64,000 bases of DNA from Corynebacterium falsenii (GTDB taxonomy: Bacteria; Actinomycetota; Actinomycetes; Mycobacteriales; Mycobacteriaceae). Positions 7,335 through 16,499 of the stretch are shown here, one piece after another. The translations under genes and the position numbers were made by a program. The notes under the pieces are model-generated. The model was not told where the DNA came from, ran no database searches, and saw nothing but the letters and a program-made list of their open reading frames with translations. The stretch spans positions 496,001-560,000 of the forward strand of contig NZ_CP083646.1 in NCBI RefSeq assembly GCF_020099275.1. Direction: 5' to 3'. Numbering within the stretch: the stretch's first letter is position 1; every line of letters starts with the position of its first letter.

Positions 7335-10298
7335 TTAGGACTCGACCTTCGTAGGGGTTTGGATCAGGTCGAGGGTCACGTCGTCCAGCGGGTTAGCGAG
7401 GTCGAGCCTCATTTCAACGACTGATTTCGAACCGGCCATCGTAGTTTCTACCGCATCCCGGGGCGTTCCGGTGCCTACGTAGAAGAAAGACCTTCCTTCG
7501 AAATCATCCTTCTTTACGAAGATCGGGAGCTCATGTTGTCCAGCAGCGATCTCGCGTTCCAGTTTGGAACTGAGCGTCTTTCCGGAGCGAGTGAACCACC
7601 TTAGCGTCTCTCGAGACTCGAAGGCATCTTCGTACTGGGTGGTCGAAGAAATTTGAGAATCTTTGTGATAGGTAACGAAGATCGGGCACGTATTAGTATC
7701 CCGATCCAGCTTGTAGCCGAAAATACCTCCGTACTCATTCTTGCGCCAGTTCAACAAACGGCAGGCATCTTTACGTGTGTACTTTCTGCCGACAACGAGG
7801 GCGATAGCGCAATTATAGTCATGGCGGTTGGTGTGCAAGCCGGCGTCGATAACATCATCAACATGACGCTTAAACTCTGCGGAGTTCTGGTACTCCTGAT
7901 AGAAATCTTCGTTGACTGAAAAGTAACTATCGGGGCCGGCTGATCGGTGAAAATCAGCCAACTTCACATGACCATATTTCTTCTGCTCAGGAGCGGTGAA
8001 CCAATCGAGGCTGAAGATCTGCGTTAGACAGTTAATTGCGACTGAGTTCAGTGTTCCAGCAGGCGCTGGGGAACAGAATTTCGATAGGGCGATATCTAGG
8101 TCTGCTACAGATACCCGTTGGTGCTTCAATAGCTCCCTCAACAAGACCAATTCTTGAGGCCGTTTGCCGTTGAGGAACTCGTTATCAAGCAAATTCAGGT
8201 AGTAGGACTGCTTCTCTGTGGGGCCAGAATCCACCTTACCGATATGTTTTTGGAACTCCCAGAAGTTATTCAACCCAGCGGGATGCGTAGCGATAATGGT
8301 GGGATTCAGCTTCTCGCTAGTTGCAAAATCTAGGCGCATAGGTTGCCGGCCTAGAGCCGCTTCCAGCTGGCGATAAATCCGACACAGATTGACCATACTG
8401 TCAAGCTTCGTGTGATTGAGAGACTTGAGGATGCGCTGGTAGGAAATCTCGTCAACATTGACAGAGCTCAGCCCAAAGATGGTTCGAGACCTGCGTGCTG
8501 TCGCTAGTTCCTGCCGCAGTCCATCTTTGTCAAGATTCTTGTCCTCGAACAACGAAAGTGCGATGTTGTAATTGTTTTGGTAGTTGCCAACAAAGTCGAT
8601 TACCCGGAGATGGGTCTTTCCCTTGAGTTTGCGTAGACCACGCCCAAGCTGCTGGGTAAAGATAATGGGCGACTGTGTTGGACGCATCATGACTATCTGG
8701 TTTACGCAAGGGATGTCAATACCCTCGTTGAAGATGTCAACAGTGAGAATGTAATCCAGTTGGCCGGATTCCAATTCCTTAACGATGTTAACTCTCGAGC
8801 TCATTGAATCGGTGCCCGTGAGGACTTTCGTGCGAAGCTTCCTTCCGTACACCTCTTTCTCATTGAGAAGCATTGAAAGCTCGTCTGCCTCAGTGGTAGA
8901 GGAACAGAACATGAGACCGTGAACATCGCGAGAAAGTCCGTAGATTCCCAAACAATCCACGAGATGTTCGACCCTCTCAGGGCTCACAAGCCTGGCTAGA
9001 TCAGAACTCTCCGTAACGGTATTTCCATCGCTGTCCACGTAGTCGGTCACAGCCTGGTATGTGAATGGTACAAGCATCTTTTCTTCAAGAGCTTGCTGGA
9101 GCCGAATATTCTGCGCAACGTTATGATCAAATAGGCTGAAAACGTTGAAGCCGTCAGTTCTCTCCGGTGTAGCCGTCATGCCGAGTGTGAACTTAGCACT
9201 GAAGTGCTCCAAGATCTTTCGGTAAGACTGTGCTCCCGCGCGGTGCACTTCATCGATAATGATGAGATCGAAGTGATTCGGATCGATTGACTCGAGCGTA
9301 TTCCTGTTGGTCAACGACTGGATGGTGGCGAACGTGTAATTTTGGTCTAGTTCTCGACGAGAACCAACAAATTTCCCGCATGTATCAGAGGACGCGTCTT
9401 CGAGGACTCGTTGGTACTCCTCGGTCGCCTTGTCGAGAATTTGTTCACGGTGGGCAATGAACAGCATCCGTTCGGGATTGAACTGTTGCGTGGCGAAAGC
9501 CGAGAGGATTGTTTTACCTGTACCTGTAGCCGAGACAATCAGCGCCTTCGATTCCCCAGCGAGCTCGAGCTTCTTTAACTCATCCAGCGTGTCGTTTTGC
9601 ATCTTGTTCGGTACGAGTTTGCCATCAGGGACGACCTCCTCGCTGGCTCCATCGTCTGCGGCCGGGTTGGGTCGCGGGCGCCGGGTCTCGGCGTAGTGAT
9701 CTATCCACTCTTGGGTAAGTGGTTCTGATTCACGATGGAGATGGTCGATAGCATTGTTGAGTTGATCAACGATATCGCCTCCAGGCAGTGCGGAAAACTG
9801 CATATTCCATTCGCTGTTTTCCAGCAGTGCTCCTCTCGTCAGATTGGAGCTGCCGATGATTGCCGTAGTGGCTCCCTCTTGCTCGAAGATGTAGCCCTTA
9901 CTGTGGAAGGCATCCTTGTTCTTGAGAACACGTACTTCGACATTTTCTAAAGCCATCAACTCTTCGAAGGCTGCTGGCTCATTGAAGTCCAGATACGTGG
10001 ACGTGTATATAGTTCCTTTTCTGCCCCTTGCCAGTTCAACGAGATCATTCTTTAGTTCGGCGATGGCGCTCGTTGTGATGAACGCGACGGAAAACTTGAA
10101 CGTCGTACACCGTGCAAGTTCGTGCTGAATGGCGGCCTTCATCGTTATCGGTCCGGCATTAGCGATCAATCTCGGGTGAAAACCGCGATTAACGTCGCCT
10201 TCTCTATCCAAAAACCCGAAGTTCGTATCGGCCTTAATGGCATCTTCGGTGCTTAGCTTGGACCCGGTCTTGGTGATGATGTTATCGAGGCTCTCCAT
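7335..10298 (-). CDS. PLD-like nuclease / SF2 helicase / DUF3427 protein
   Basis: A 987-residue multidomain protein. An N-terminal phospholipase-D-like nuclease domain carries a single HxK motif (FHSKG, residues 131-135) and GSSN (149-152). It is followed by a superfamily-2 DEAD/DEAH helicase with Walker A GTGKT (259-263), DEVH (349-352) and a C-terminal helicase motif QQLGRGLR (near 560), then a long C-terminal region of the DUF3427 type. Such proteins are presumed to act on DNA or RNA in repair or defence; none of this is proven here. The coding sequence is clearly more AT-rich than its neighbours, suggesting acquisition by transfer. A MutT-type gene lies just upstream on the same strand and probably travels with it. 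The ATG follows a TATAGT box by a few bases, so the mRNA may be leaderless. Confidence 0.85.
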   Translation of the reverse strand: MESLDNIITKTGSKLSTEDAIKADTNFGFLDREGDVNRGFHPRLIANAGPITMKAAIQHELARCTTFKFSVAFITTSAIAELKNDLVELARGRKGTIYTSTYLDFNEPAAFEELMALENVEVRVLKNKDAFHSKGYIFEQEGATTAIIGSSNLTRGALLENSEWNMQFSALPGGDIVDQLNNAIDHLHRESEPLTQEWIDHYAETRRPRPNPAADDGASEEVVPDGKLVPNKMQNDTLDELKKLELAGESKALIVSATGTGKTILSAFATQQFNPERMLFIAHREQILDKATEEYQRVLEDASSDTCGKFVGSRRELDQNYTFATIQSLTNRNTLESIDPNHFDLIIIDEVHRAGAQSYRKILEHFSAKFTLGMTATPERTDGFNVFSLFDHNVAQNIRLQQALEEKMLVPFTYQAVTDYVDSDGNTVTESSDLARLVSPERVEHLVDCLGIYGLSRDVHGLMFCSSTTEADELSMLLNEKEVYGRKLRTKVLTGTDSMSSRVNIVKELESGQLDYILTVDIFNEGIDIPCVNQIVMMRPTQSPIIFTQQLGRGLRKLKGKTHLRVIDFVGNYQNNYNIALSLFEDKNLDKDGLRQELATARRSRTIFGLSSVNVDEISYQRILKSLNHTKLDSMVNLCRIYRQLEAALGRQPMRLDFATSEKLNPTIIATHPAGLNNFWEFQKHIGKVDSGPTEKQSYYLNLLDNEFLNGKRPQELVLLRELLKHQRVSVADLDIALSKFCSPAPAGTLNSVAINCLTQIFSLDWFTAPEQKKYGHVKLADFHRSAGPDSYFSVNEDFYQEYQNSAEFKRHVDDVIDAGLHTNRHDYNCAIALVVGRKYTRKDACRLLNWRKNEYGGIFGYKLDRDTNTCPIFVTYHKDSQISSTTQYEDAFESRETLRWFTRSGKTLSSKLEREIAAGQHELPIFVKKDDFEGRSFFYVGTGTPRDAVETTMAGSKSVVEMRLDLANPLDDVTLDLIQTPTKVES

Positions 10299-10304
10299 AC
10301 TTGG

Positions 10305-10310
10305 ACTATA
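10305..10310 (-). promoter_or_regulatory. Probable -10 box of the DUF3427 helicase gene
   Basis: TATAGT, read on the minus strand, ends 6 bases before the ATG at 10298, the distance expected for a leaderless transcript. No convincing -35 element was found, which is usual in corynebacteria. Confidence 0.35.
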
Positions 10311-10399
10311 GCCAAGGTACTGTGTTAGTGCTGGGCCAAAGTTAGGATTTGATGAAATACCATTCGTATTTCCGGAGCTATAGCGCGAGCATTCCCAAC

Positions 10400-10792
10400 T
10401 TAGATCTGCTCGTTGACGATTTTCTTCACAGTCGGTACGTCAGCTGGAGCCCACTCGAGCGTCTCAAGCTCCTCGGGAGTGCACCAACGGACTTGCGCAT
10501 GCTCGGTGAGTTCCGGTTCTCCTGAATCGAGGCTGGCATAGAACGTGGTCAGGATTACGATACCGAAGTCGTATTCGTGTTCAGTAGTTTCGATCTTGTC
10601 ACCGATTTGTGCCGTGATGTGTAACTCTTCTTCGAGTTCCCGGGCCAGTGCTTCCTCGGGAGTTTCGCCCTTTTCGATCTTTCCACCGGGAAACTCCCAC
10701 AAGCCGCCCAGAGACATATCTGTGCCTCGTTGAGCTGCCAGGATCTTCCCATCTCGAAGGAGGACCGCACCAACAACATTAATTCTCTTCAT
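10400..10792 (-). CDS. MutT/NUDIX nucleoside-triphosphate pyrophosphohydrolase
   Basis: A 130-residue NUDIX protein. The box pattern Gx5Ex7REUxEExGU is seen from GGKIEKGETPEEAL to RELEEEL at about residues 36-57, with the catalytic REXXEE at 51-56. It is of the MutT (8-oxo-dGTP/CTP) type that removes damaged nucleotides. The open frame continues far upstream antisense to the sirtuin gene, but ATG 10792 with a GGAGAAG ribosome site is the true start. It lies upstream of, and co-directional with, the PLD-helicase-DUF3427 gene, a pairing I believe is recurrent, and shares its lower GC. The sirtuin gene is divergent, 45 bp away. Confidence 0.88.
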   Translation of the reverse strand: MKRINVVGAVLLRDGKILAAQRGTDMSLGGLWEFPGGKIEKGETPEEALARELEEELHITAQIGDKIETTEHEYDFGIVILTTFYASLDSGEPELTEHAQVRWCTPEELETLEWAPADVPTVKKIVNEQI

Positions 10793-10837
10793 AGCTTCTC
10801 CAGCATATCCAATCTCATTACTGGATATCGTGGAAGC

Positions 10838-11668
10838 ATGTCTCACCACACCGAACAAGCTGACCAGAATCCGCATCGCCGGTTGCCCTCTGACCTCCGC
10901 GAAGCCATCCGCGCCGCTCGCTGCGTGAACTTCTTCACCGGCGCTGGCATGAGCGCCGACTCCGGCCTTGACACGTTCCGCGATGCCCAAACCGGCATCT
11001 GGTCCCACGTCGATCCGCAGGCCATGGCTAGCCTCTCGTCCTGGGCGCGGGACCCCGATCCCATGCTCGCTTGGTACCTGTGGCGCGGCACCCTCTGCCG
11101 CCGTGCGGAACCAAACCCTGGCCACCGAGCAATTGGTGAATGGTCGCGGCGTGATGGCGTCGAAGTTAATGTGACAACCCAAAACATCGACGACCTGCAC
11201 GAGCGAGGTGGGGCGGACAACATCGCCCACCTCCACGGCAGCCTGTTCGCGTACCGTTGCTCCATCTGCGGCAAGCCCGCTGCAACCCCCGAGTTGCCAG
11301 AAGAGCAAGTCGAGCGCGTCACCCCACCCGCCTGCAGTCTGTGCGGGAACCCCGTGCGACCCGGCGTGGTGTGGTTCGGGGAATCCCTGCCGCAGAAAGA
11401 GTGGGAGCGCGCCGAACGGTGGATGCGGGAGGCGGATCTCGTGGTGATCGTCGGCACCTCCGGCGTGGTGTGGCCTGCCGCTGGCTTGCCCGCCATCGCG
11501 GCGCGACAAGGCACGCCCATCGTGGAGATCTCGCCGGCCGATACGGACCTCACCGACCTGGCCACGTGGTCGATCCGCGCTACGGCTGCTGAGGGTGTGC
11601 CGGCGCTGCTCGCCGCCCTCGACGACCAGCCTCTCGACAACTCGGTCCCCGGCAACCCAGCCGACTAA
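10838..11668 (+). CDS. NAD-dependent protein deacylase (sirtuin, CobB type)
   Basis: A 276-residue sirtuin that removes acyl groups from lysines using NAD. The NAD-binding GAGMSADSG is at residues 35-43, TQNIDDLH near 111-118 and the catalytic His in HLHGS near 132. Two zinc-knuckle Cys pairs (CSICG near 141, CSLCG near 166) show it is a metabolic or regulatory deacylase and not one of the zinc-free SIR2 domains of phage-defence systems. The start is the ATG after GTGGAAGC; an upstream in-frame ATG runs into the MutT gene. The MscS channel gene follows after 33 bp. Confidence 0.88.
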   Translation: MSHHTEQADQNPHRRLPSDLREAIRAARCVNFFTGAGMSADSGLDTFRDAQTGIWSHVDPQAMASLSSWARDPDPMLAWYLWRGTLCRRAEPNPGHRAIGEWSRRDGVEVNVTTQNIDDLHERGGADNIAHLHGSLFAYRCSICGKPAATPELPEEQVERVTPPACSLCGNPVRPGVVWFGESLPQKEWERAERWMREADLVVIVGTSGVVWPAAGLPAIAARQGTPIVEISPADTDLTDLATWSIRATAAEGVPALLAALDDQPLDNSVPGNPAD

Positions 11669-11701
11669 CCGCCCCCACAAAAGTCCGATAGACTGCCCCA
11701 C

Positions 11702-12598
11702 ATGAAGGGTGAGGAAATTATCAGGGCCGTGACCTGGCACGATGCCTTGGAAGGCTTGAAAGTATTCGTCATCGGACTGGCCATCGCCGCCGTCGTGTGG
11801 TTCCTCGTGGGCCTGTTCCTCAAGGCGCGGCACCGCGGCGAAAGCTCCCGGCGCGTCCTGGGCAAGCTCGTGTTCTGGATCGGCGCGATCATCGCGTTGC
11901 TCGCCGCCCTCACCGTCATCTTCCCCTCCATCAACCCCGTGGACGTCCTCGGTGGCCTGGGCGTTGTCTCCATCGCCGCCGGTATTGCCTTCCAAACGGT
12001 GCTGGGCAACATGTTCGCCGGCATCGTCATCCTCAGCCGCGATCAGTTCCGCGTGGGCGACCAGGTCAAAGTTGAGGACAACGGTGGCACCATTACCGCT
12101 ATCCATTTGTCGTCGACGACCATACGCCGCTTTGACGGTCAGCTGGTGATCGTGCCGAATACCGTGATGCACTCCAGCCAGATCATCGTGCAGACCGGGT
12201 TCGAGACCACGCGCGCGACCGTCCCGGTGGCGATCTCCACGTCGGCCGATCTGGAACGCGCCCGCACCGTAGCCGAAGAAACCATGCGCGGGCTCGACCT
12301 AGTCCTTAACGACCCGCAGCCGCGCGGCCTCTACACCACCGTGGGCGTGGAAGACGTGACTCTCGAGCTCATCTTCTGGTCCGGTTCCACCCGCCTGGAA
12401 GCCCGCGAGGCCACCGATGCGGTCATCACCGCCGTGATGCAGGCCTTCGCTCGGGAGGAAATTCCGCTGTCCACCAGCCCATTCTCCGACCTGCTCAGTA
12501 GGTCGTCCGAGCCCGCGAAAACCGCCCGCACCCAGGCCAATGGCGAAGCCCCGCCGCCGAGCAAGATCGCGGGCGCGAAGAAGCCGAAGCGCCGCTAG
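11702..12598 (+). CDS. MscS-family small-conductance mechanosensitive channel
   Basis: A 298-residue membrane protein with three N-terminal hydrophobic helices (about residues 20-41, 57-75 and 82-105). The third is the Gly/Ala-rich pore helix (GVVSIAAGIAFQTVLGNMFAG), followed by the soluble beta domain with the RDQFRVGDQVKVED motif. It should open under membrane tension and release small solutes during osmotic downshift. The C-terminal tail is basic and proline-rich and lacks an extra domain, unlike the larger YggB/MscCG glutamate exporter of C. glutamicum. It lies downstream of the sirtuin gene, possibly in one transcript. Confidence 0.88.
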   Translation: MKGEEIIRAVTWHDALEGLKVFVIGLAIAAVVWFLVGLFLKARHRGESSRRVLGKLVFWIGAIIALLAALTVIFPSINPVDVLGGLGVVSIAAGIAFQTVLGNMFAGIVILSRDQFRVGDQVKVEDNGGTITAIHLSSTTIRRFDGQLVIVPNTVMHSSQIIVQTGFETTRATVPVAISTSADLERARTVAEETMRGLDLVLNDPQPRGLYTTVGVEDVTLELIFWSGSTRLEAREATDAVITAVMQAFAREEIPLSTSPFSDLLSRSSEPAKTARTQANGEAPPPSKIAGAKKPKRR

Positions 12599-12606
12599 CG
12601 CACCCG

Positions 12607-14904
12607 CTACCGCACCACCGTCTTCGGGACCTCGTAGGTCGGGTCAAACATCTGCGCCTCCAGCTCCGGCGCAAGCGTTTCCGCGAACACGTTCGTGTAG
12701 TGGTGCGCGTCGCGGTAGACCACCATGTTGCCGATGATCCCCGGGCACCAGCCGTCCTCGCACACACCTGCGGTGACGTCCAGCAACGTGACATCCAGCC
12801 CCGCATACGCCGCGATGGACGGATCCACCGGCCGCAGTGACTCACCCGCCGGCGTGCCGCACACGGCGTTGATCTCCTCGACTTCCTCCGCCGTGGGCGT
12901 GCCCGGCGTTGCGAGCCCGGGGAAATCCTTGCCGCGGTGGGTCGGGCCGATCCCCGGGAACTTGCCATCCATCATTTCCGCCACGCAGGTGCGCATGTTC
13001 AGCCAATCGTTGCCGGCGGGGAGCATGTGCCACGGGTTGTCGCGGATGAGGTAGCTGTGAATTCCCCAGTCGGTGAACTTCTGCACCGTCTTCACGTATT
13101 CTTTCGGCACAATTTCCGGCCCGTTGCCCGCGATGGTCGTGGGCCGCGTCCCAGTCATGAAAATACCCAGCTCCGGCGGGTTATTCTTGATGTACTGCAT
13201 GGCCTTTTTCGACCATTCGCGGCAGTCCGGGTAGTCCTCGCCGTTCCACAGCGTCACGTTCGCGTTGATGGGGCAGCCCATCTTCAGCACCGGCTCGAAC
13301 CGGATGCCCTTGCGCTTGCCGATGATGTCCAGCGCCGGCAAGTAGTGCTCGCTGTGGCTGCCGCCGATAACGTAGAGGGTCTTGCCATTCGGGTCACCAT
13401 AGGCGCAATCCTCCTGGCTCCTATTGAACCCCTTCTTGGTGGCCACGAATGTGCCCTCGAAGCCGGTGAAGCACTGGTCTTGCTGCGTTGGGGGCAGCAG
13501 ACGTTCAAAGTCGTCTAGCGGCGGGATTAGCGGCATGTCCGCCGGCACTTTGTCGCCATCGAGGAACGCCTCGGCGCCGGGATACAGCCCGCGTTCCTCG
13601 GCCAGCGCCCATAGCTCTTCGTTGCCCATGGCGATACGTCGCTCGATATATGTTGGCGACGCCACAACGCTCAGCGCCACCACGATGATCGCGGAGCCAT
13701 AGATCGCCTTGGGTCGGGCGGCAAAGGAGCGCTTCCAATAAGTCGGATTGGTCAGCACTCTGCTGCGGGCTGGCTTGCCTTTCTGGCGCAGCGGGGTTTC
13801 TACGAGCTTGTGCGACAGCCAGGCCAGGACCACGCTGGCTCCGATCACCGATAGTCCAATGGCTGGGGTGACCGTTGGGGCGTCGAAGTGGTTCATGACC
13901 AGCACGAGCAGCGGCCAGTGCCACAGGTACAGGGCGTAGGAGATGCGGCCGAAGAATTGGAACGGCGAGGTCTCCAGCAAGCGGGTAAGGCCAACTGGGG
14001 TGCCGGACGAGCCCGCGATGACCACCAGCAACGCACCGCCGAGGGGCAGCAGCGTGAGGGGGCCGGGGAAGGTCTGTGCGCCGTTGACGACCCATCCGGT
14101 CATGACGATCATCGCGAGGCCGACCACACCCATGACGCGGCGCAGCCACGCCGGGATGGGCCCCATCTGTGCCGCGCCTTTATCCCGGCGCAGAATAACC
14201 AGGCCGACGAGGCCACCCAGGCCGATCTCCCAGAAGCGAGAGAGGGAGGAGTAGTAATTGAGGTCCTGGTCAACGGCGTTGAGGTAGATCGCGTAGCAGA
14301 ACGAGGCGACCGTGGCGGCGGAGACCACAACGATGACGGCGGGGCGGGCGAGCCGGCGGAAGATCAGCGCGATCAGGGTGATGACCAGCAGCGATGCCAC
14401 GTAGATCTGCAGCTGCGCGGACATCGACCAAAGGTGTTGGAAGGGGCTGACCGTGGTGCGGATGGCGGTGTACTCGCGCCCGGAGAAGGCGAGTTTCCAG
14501 TTGATGACGTAACCGAGGGAAGCGGCGGCGTCGCTGGCCATGGTCTGGTGCACCAGCCGATTCATGAGCAGCAGGCTGGCTGCGAGCGTGGAGGCCACGA
14601 CCACGGCCAACAGCGGAAATAGGCGTCGCAGCATCCGGATGAGGGACTGCACCAACGTCAGACCCTTGGGGTTGCGCGCGTTGGCCAGCTGCGAGGAGAA
14701 GAAGAAAATGCCGCCGAGCAGCAGGAACACGTCCACGCCGGCAGAGACGCGGCCAACGAAAACGTGGAAGATGACCACCAGGGCGATGGCGACGCCACGC
14801 AGCCCCTCGATGTCGTAGCGCATGGAGGAGCGGGCCGCGGGTGCAGCGCTTGTTGCAGGTACAGTGCTGGGCGCTGCGGAAGTTTCTGGTGGTGCCGGGG
14901 TCAT
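12607..14904 (-). CDS. Membrane O-acyltransferase with SGNH domain (OafA/YrhL type)
   Basis: A 765-residue protein. The N-terminal half is an acyltransferase-3 domain with about ten membrane helices, beginning MRYDIEGLRGVAIALVVIFH, which supplies the R/H signature. The C-terminal half is an extracytoplasmic SGNH hydrolase-like domain with GGSHSEHY and a late DAHHYT motif supplying the Asp-His pair. Such proteins take acyl groups from the cytoplasm and attach them to surface glycans or peptidoglycan. The acceptor is unknown; cell-envelope polysaccharide or a trehalose lipid are plausible in this organism. It follows a gamma carbonic anhydrase gene on the same strand with a 32-bp gap. Confidence 0.85.
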   Translation of the reverse strand: MTPAPPETSAAPSTVPATSAAPAARSSMRYDIEGLRGVAIALVVIFHVFVGRVSAGVDVFLLLGGIFFFSSQLANARNPKGLTLVQSLIRMLRRLFPLLAVVVASTLAASLLLMNRLVHQTMASDAAASLGYVINWKLAFSGREYTAIRTTVSPFQHLWSMSAQLQIYVASLLVITLIALIFRRLARPAVIVVVSAATVASFCYAIYLNAVDQDLNYYSSLSRFWEIGLGGLVGLVILRRDKGAAQMGPIPAWLRRVMGVVGLAMIVMTGWVVNGAQTFPGPLTLLPLGGALLVVIAGSSGTPVGLTRLLETSPFQFFGRISYALYLWHWPLLVLVMNHFDAPTVTPAIGLSVIGASVVLAWLSHKLVETPLRQKGKPARSRVLTNPTYWKRSFAARPKAIYGSAIIVVALSVVASPTYIERRIAMGNEELWALAEERGLYPGAEAFLDGDKVPADMPLIPPLDDFERLLPPTQQDQCFTGFEGTFVATKKGFNRSQEDCAYGDPNGKTLYVIGGSHSEHYLPALDIIGKRKGIRFEPVLKMGCPINANVTLWNGEDYPDCREWSKKAMQYIKNNPPELGIFMTGTRPTTIAGNGPEIVPKEYVKTVQKFTDWGIHSYLIRDNPWHMLPAGNDWLNMRTCVAEMMDGKFPGIGPTHRGKDFPGLATPGTPTAEEVEEINAVCGTPAGESLRPVDPSIAAYAGLDVTLLDVTAGVCEDGWCPGIIGNMVVYRDAHHYTNVFAETLAPELEAQMFDPTYEVPKTVVR

Positions 14905-14936
14905 AACGGGGAGTTAGTGTATTGACCCCCGTGGGT

Positions 14937-15491
14937 TTAGTCGAACCAGGTGTCCTCGAGGGTGAGTGCCTCGGAGGGGTCGGGCTGCTGCTGGGCGGTG
15001 GTCACGTAGCGCGCGGCGTGGGCGATGAAGCCGCGGGATTGTTCCTCCGTGAGCTCGCGGCGCACCTTGGCCGGAACGCCCGCGGCAAGGCTGCGCGCCG
15101 GAATCTCCTGGTCTTCTAGGACGATGGCGCCGGCGGCGATGAGCGAGCCTGGCCCGATCGTGCAGCGCGAGAGCAGCGCGGACTTCATGCCCACGAGGGT
15201 GCCCGCGCCCACGTGGCAGGCGTGCACGAGGGCGAGGTGGCCCACGGTGACGTCGTCCTCAAGGACACAGTCCGATTCGCTTTCGGTGTGCAGCACGCAG
15301 TTGTCCTGGATATTGGTGCGCTCGCCGATGCGGATGGCGCCCACGTCGCCGCGCAATACGCAGCCGTAGAACACGGAGGAATCGGCGCCGATCTCAACGT
15401 CTCCGATGATGGTGACGCCAGGAGCGATGTATGCGCTGCGGTGGATGCGTGGGGTCTTGCCGTTGAACGGCAGGATCAAGGGGCTGTTCAT
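14937..15491 (-). CDS. Gamma-carbonic-anhydrase-family hexapeptide protein
   Basis: A 184-residue left-handed beta-helix protein with hexapeptide repeats over residues 20-150 (PGVTIIGDVEIGADSSVFYG and similar). Zinc-binding positions resemble the gamma carbonic anhydrase/PaaY/YrdA family, including His residues in VGHLALVHACHVG. Members hydrate CO2 or act on thioesters; many are of uncertain activity. The ATG at 15491 begins the conserved region; two upstream ATGs add only a few residues. The flavodoxin-like gene is divergent, and the acyltransferase gene lies downstream on the same strand. Confidence 0.85.
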   Translation of the reverse strand: MNSPLILPFNGKTPRIHRSAYIAPGVTIIGDVEIGADSSVFYGCVLRGDVGAIRIGERTNIQDNCVLHTESESDCVLEDDVTVGHLALVHACHVGAGTLVGMKSALLSRCTIGPGSLIAAGAIVLEDQEIPARSLAAGVPAKVRRELTEEQSRGFIAHAARYVTTAQQQPDPSEALTLEDTWFD

Positions 15492-15529
15492 GCTTCTCAT
15501 GCTAGCCGTGCATGGCACGATGGGAAGGC

Positions 15530-16030
15530 ATGAATGCCATCACCATTCTCGTTGTTCACCACAGTCCCACGCCCACCGCCCGTGGCATCGCTGACACGGT
15601 GCTGACCGCTGCCCGCGAGGCGGCCGCCGAGGTTGCGGAATCCATGGGGGACGCATGTCAGGTGCGGATCGTCGAGCGCGCCGCCTTAGAACCCGACGTG
15701 GAGGAGCTCCTCGCCGCAGATGCCGTGATCCTCGGTACAACGGCCAACTTCGGGTACATCTCTGGGGCGTTGAAGCACTACTTTGATTCCACGTTCGTCG
15801 CCGCGCACGAGCCGACCGCGGGGTTGCCCGTGAGCTGGTGGATCCGTGGAGGGTACGACACCGCCGGGGCGGAGAAAGCCATGCGCAGCCTGACCACGGG
15901 GATGAATTGGGAAATTGCCGCCGAACCGGTCGAGTTCGTCGGCGATCCCAGCGAGCACGCTGACCAGTTAATCACCATGGCTCAATCCGTGGTCGGTGCG
16001 GCCGTTATGGCGTCGGAAAAAGAAAAATAG
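15530..16030 (+). CDS. Flavodoxin-like / NADPH-dependent FMN reductase-fold protein
   Basis: A 166-residue protein with a flavodoxin-like fold. The N-terminal strand and phosphate-binding loop (LVVHHSPTPTARGIAD) and the second FMN loop (GTTANFGYISGALKHYFD) resemble WrbA/flavodoxin-type proteins. It probably binds FMN and carries electrons or reduces a quinone-like substrate; the partner is unknown. ATG 15530 has a GGGAAGG ribosome site, and an ATG six codons earlier is less favoured. It converges with the small membrane-protein gene. Confidence 0.75.
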   Translation: MNAITILVVHHSPTPTARGIADTVLTAAREAAAEVAESMGDACQVRIVERAALEPDVEELLAADAVILGTTANFGYISGALKHYFDSTFVAAHEPTAGLPVSWWIRGGYDTAGAEKAMRSLTTGMNWEIAAEPVEFVGDPSEHADQLITMAQSVVGAAVMASEKEK

Positions 16031-16036
16031 GCGGAC

Positions 16037-16408
16037 TTACTTGGCGTCCGACAGAGCGTAGGCGGCGCCGGCGGCCACGGCGGTCACCGTGATAACGGCC
16101 GGCCACGAGCCCATCTTCTTCGCTAGCGGGTGAGACGCGCCGAAGGCGAGCGTGTACAGAGCGGTCAGGCCAGCGGCGGTGCCAGCGCCAGCCTTGGCGT
16201 TCCACGACCGGGCGGCGTAGCCACCAGCGGCAGCGAGGATCACACCACCGAGCGGGCGGATGCCGGTCTCGCGGGCGGTCAGCCATCCGCCAACCAGGCC
16301 GGTGACAACCACAGCCGCGGTGTTGACCTCGCGGGCGGGCTTGAGTGTCGTGGTTGGCTTCAGCTTTTCTAACGTATCCTTGGACTTGTTCTTTTTGAAG
16401 ATGCTCAT
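16037..16408 (-). CDS. Small membrane protein, unknown function
   Basis: A 123-residue protein with a lysine-rich N-terminus (MSIFKKNKSKDTLEKLK) and three or four hydrophobic Gly/Ala-rich stretches (about residues 31-45, 53-68, 77-90 and 102-119), so it is likely a small polytopic membrane protein. I recognise no family. It is transcribed alone, convergent with the flavodoxin-like gene and divergent from the nitronate-monooxygenase-like gene. Confidence 0.6.
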   Translation of the reverse strand: MSIFKKNKSKDTLEKLKPTTTLKPAREVNTAAVVVTGLVGGWLTARETGIRPLGGVILAAAGGYAARSWNAKAGAGTAAGLTALYTLAFGASHPLAKKMGSWPAVITVTAVAAGAAYALSDAK

Positions 16409-16499
16409 GGGTGCGATCGTACCCTTGAAGCCATGTGCAGCGACTGCACAAGCTCGCCTTCAGGGCATAGACTCAGGGAATAAGAAGGAGGAGCTTCGG

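Noticed and set aside
10838..11668. Sirtuin as part of a phage-defence system with the DUF3427 helicase
   Set aside because: It has the full zinc-binding CobB-type deacylase signature and lies on the opposite strand; nothing couples it to the helicase.
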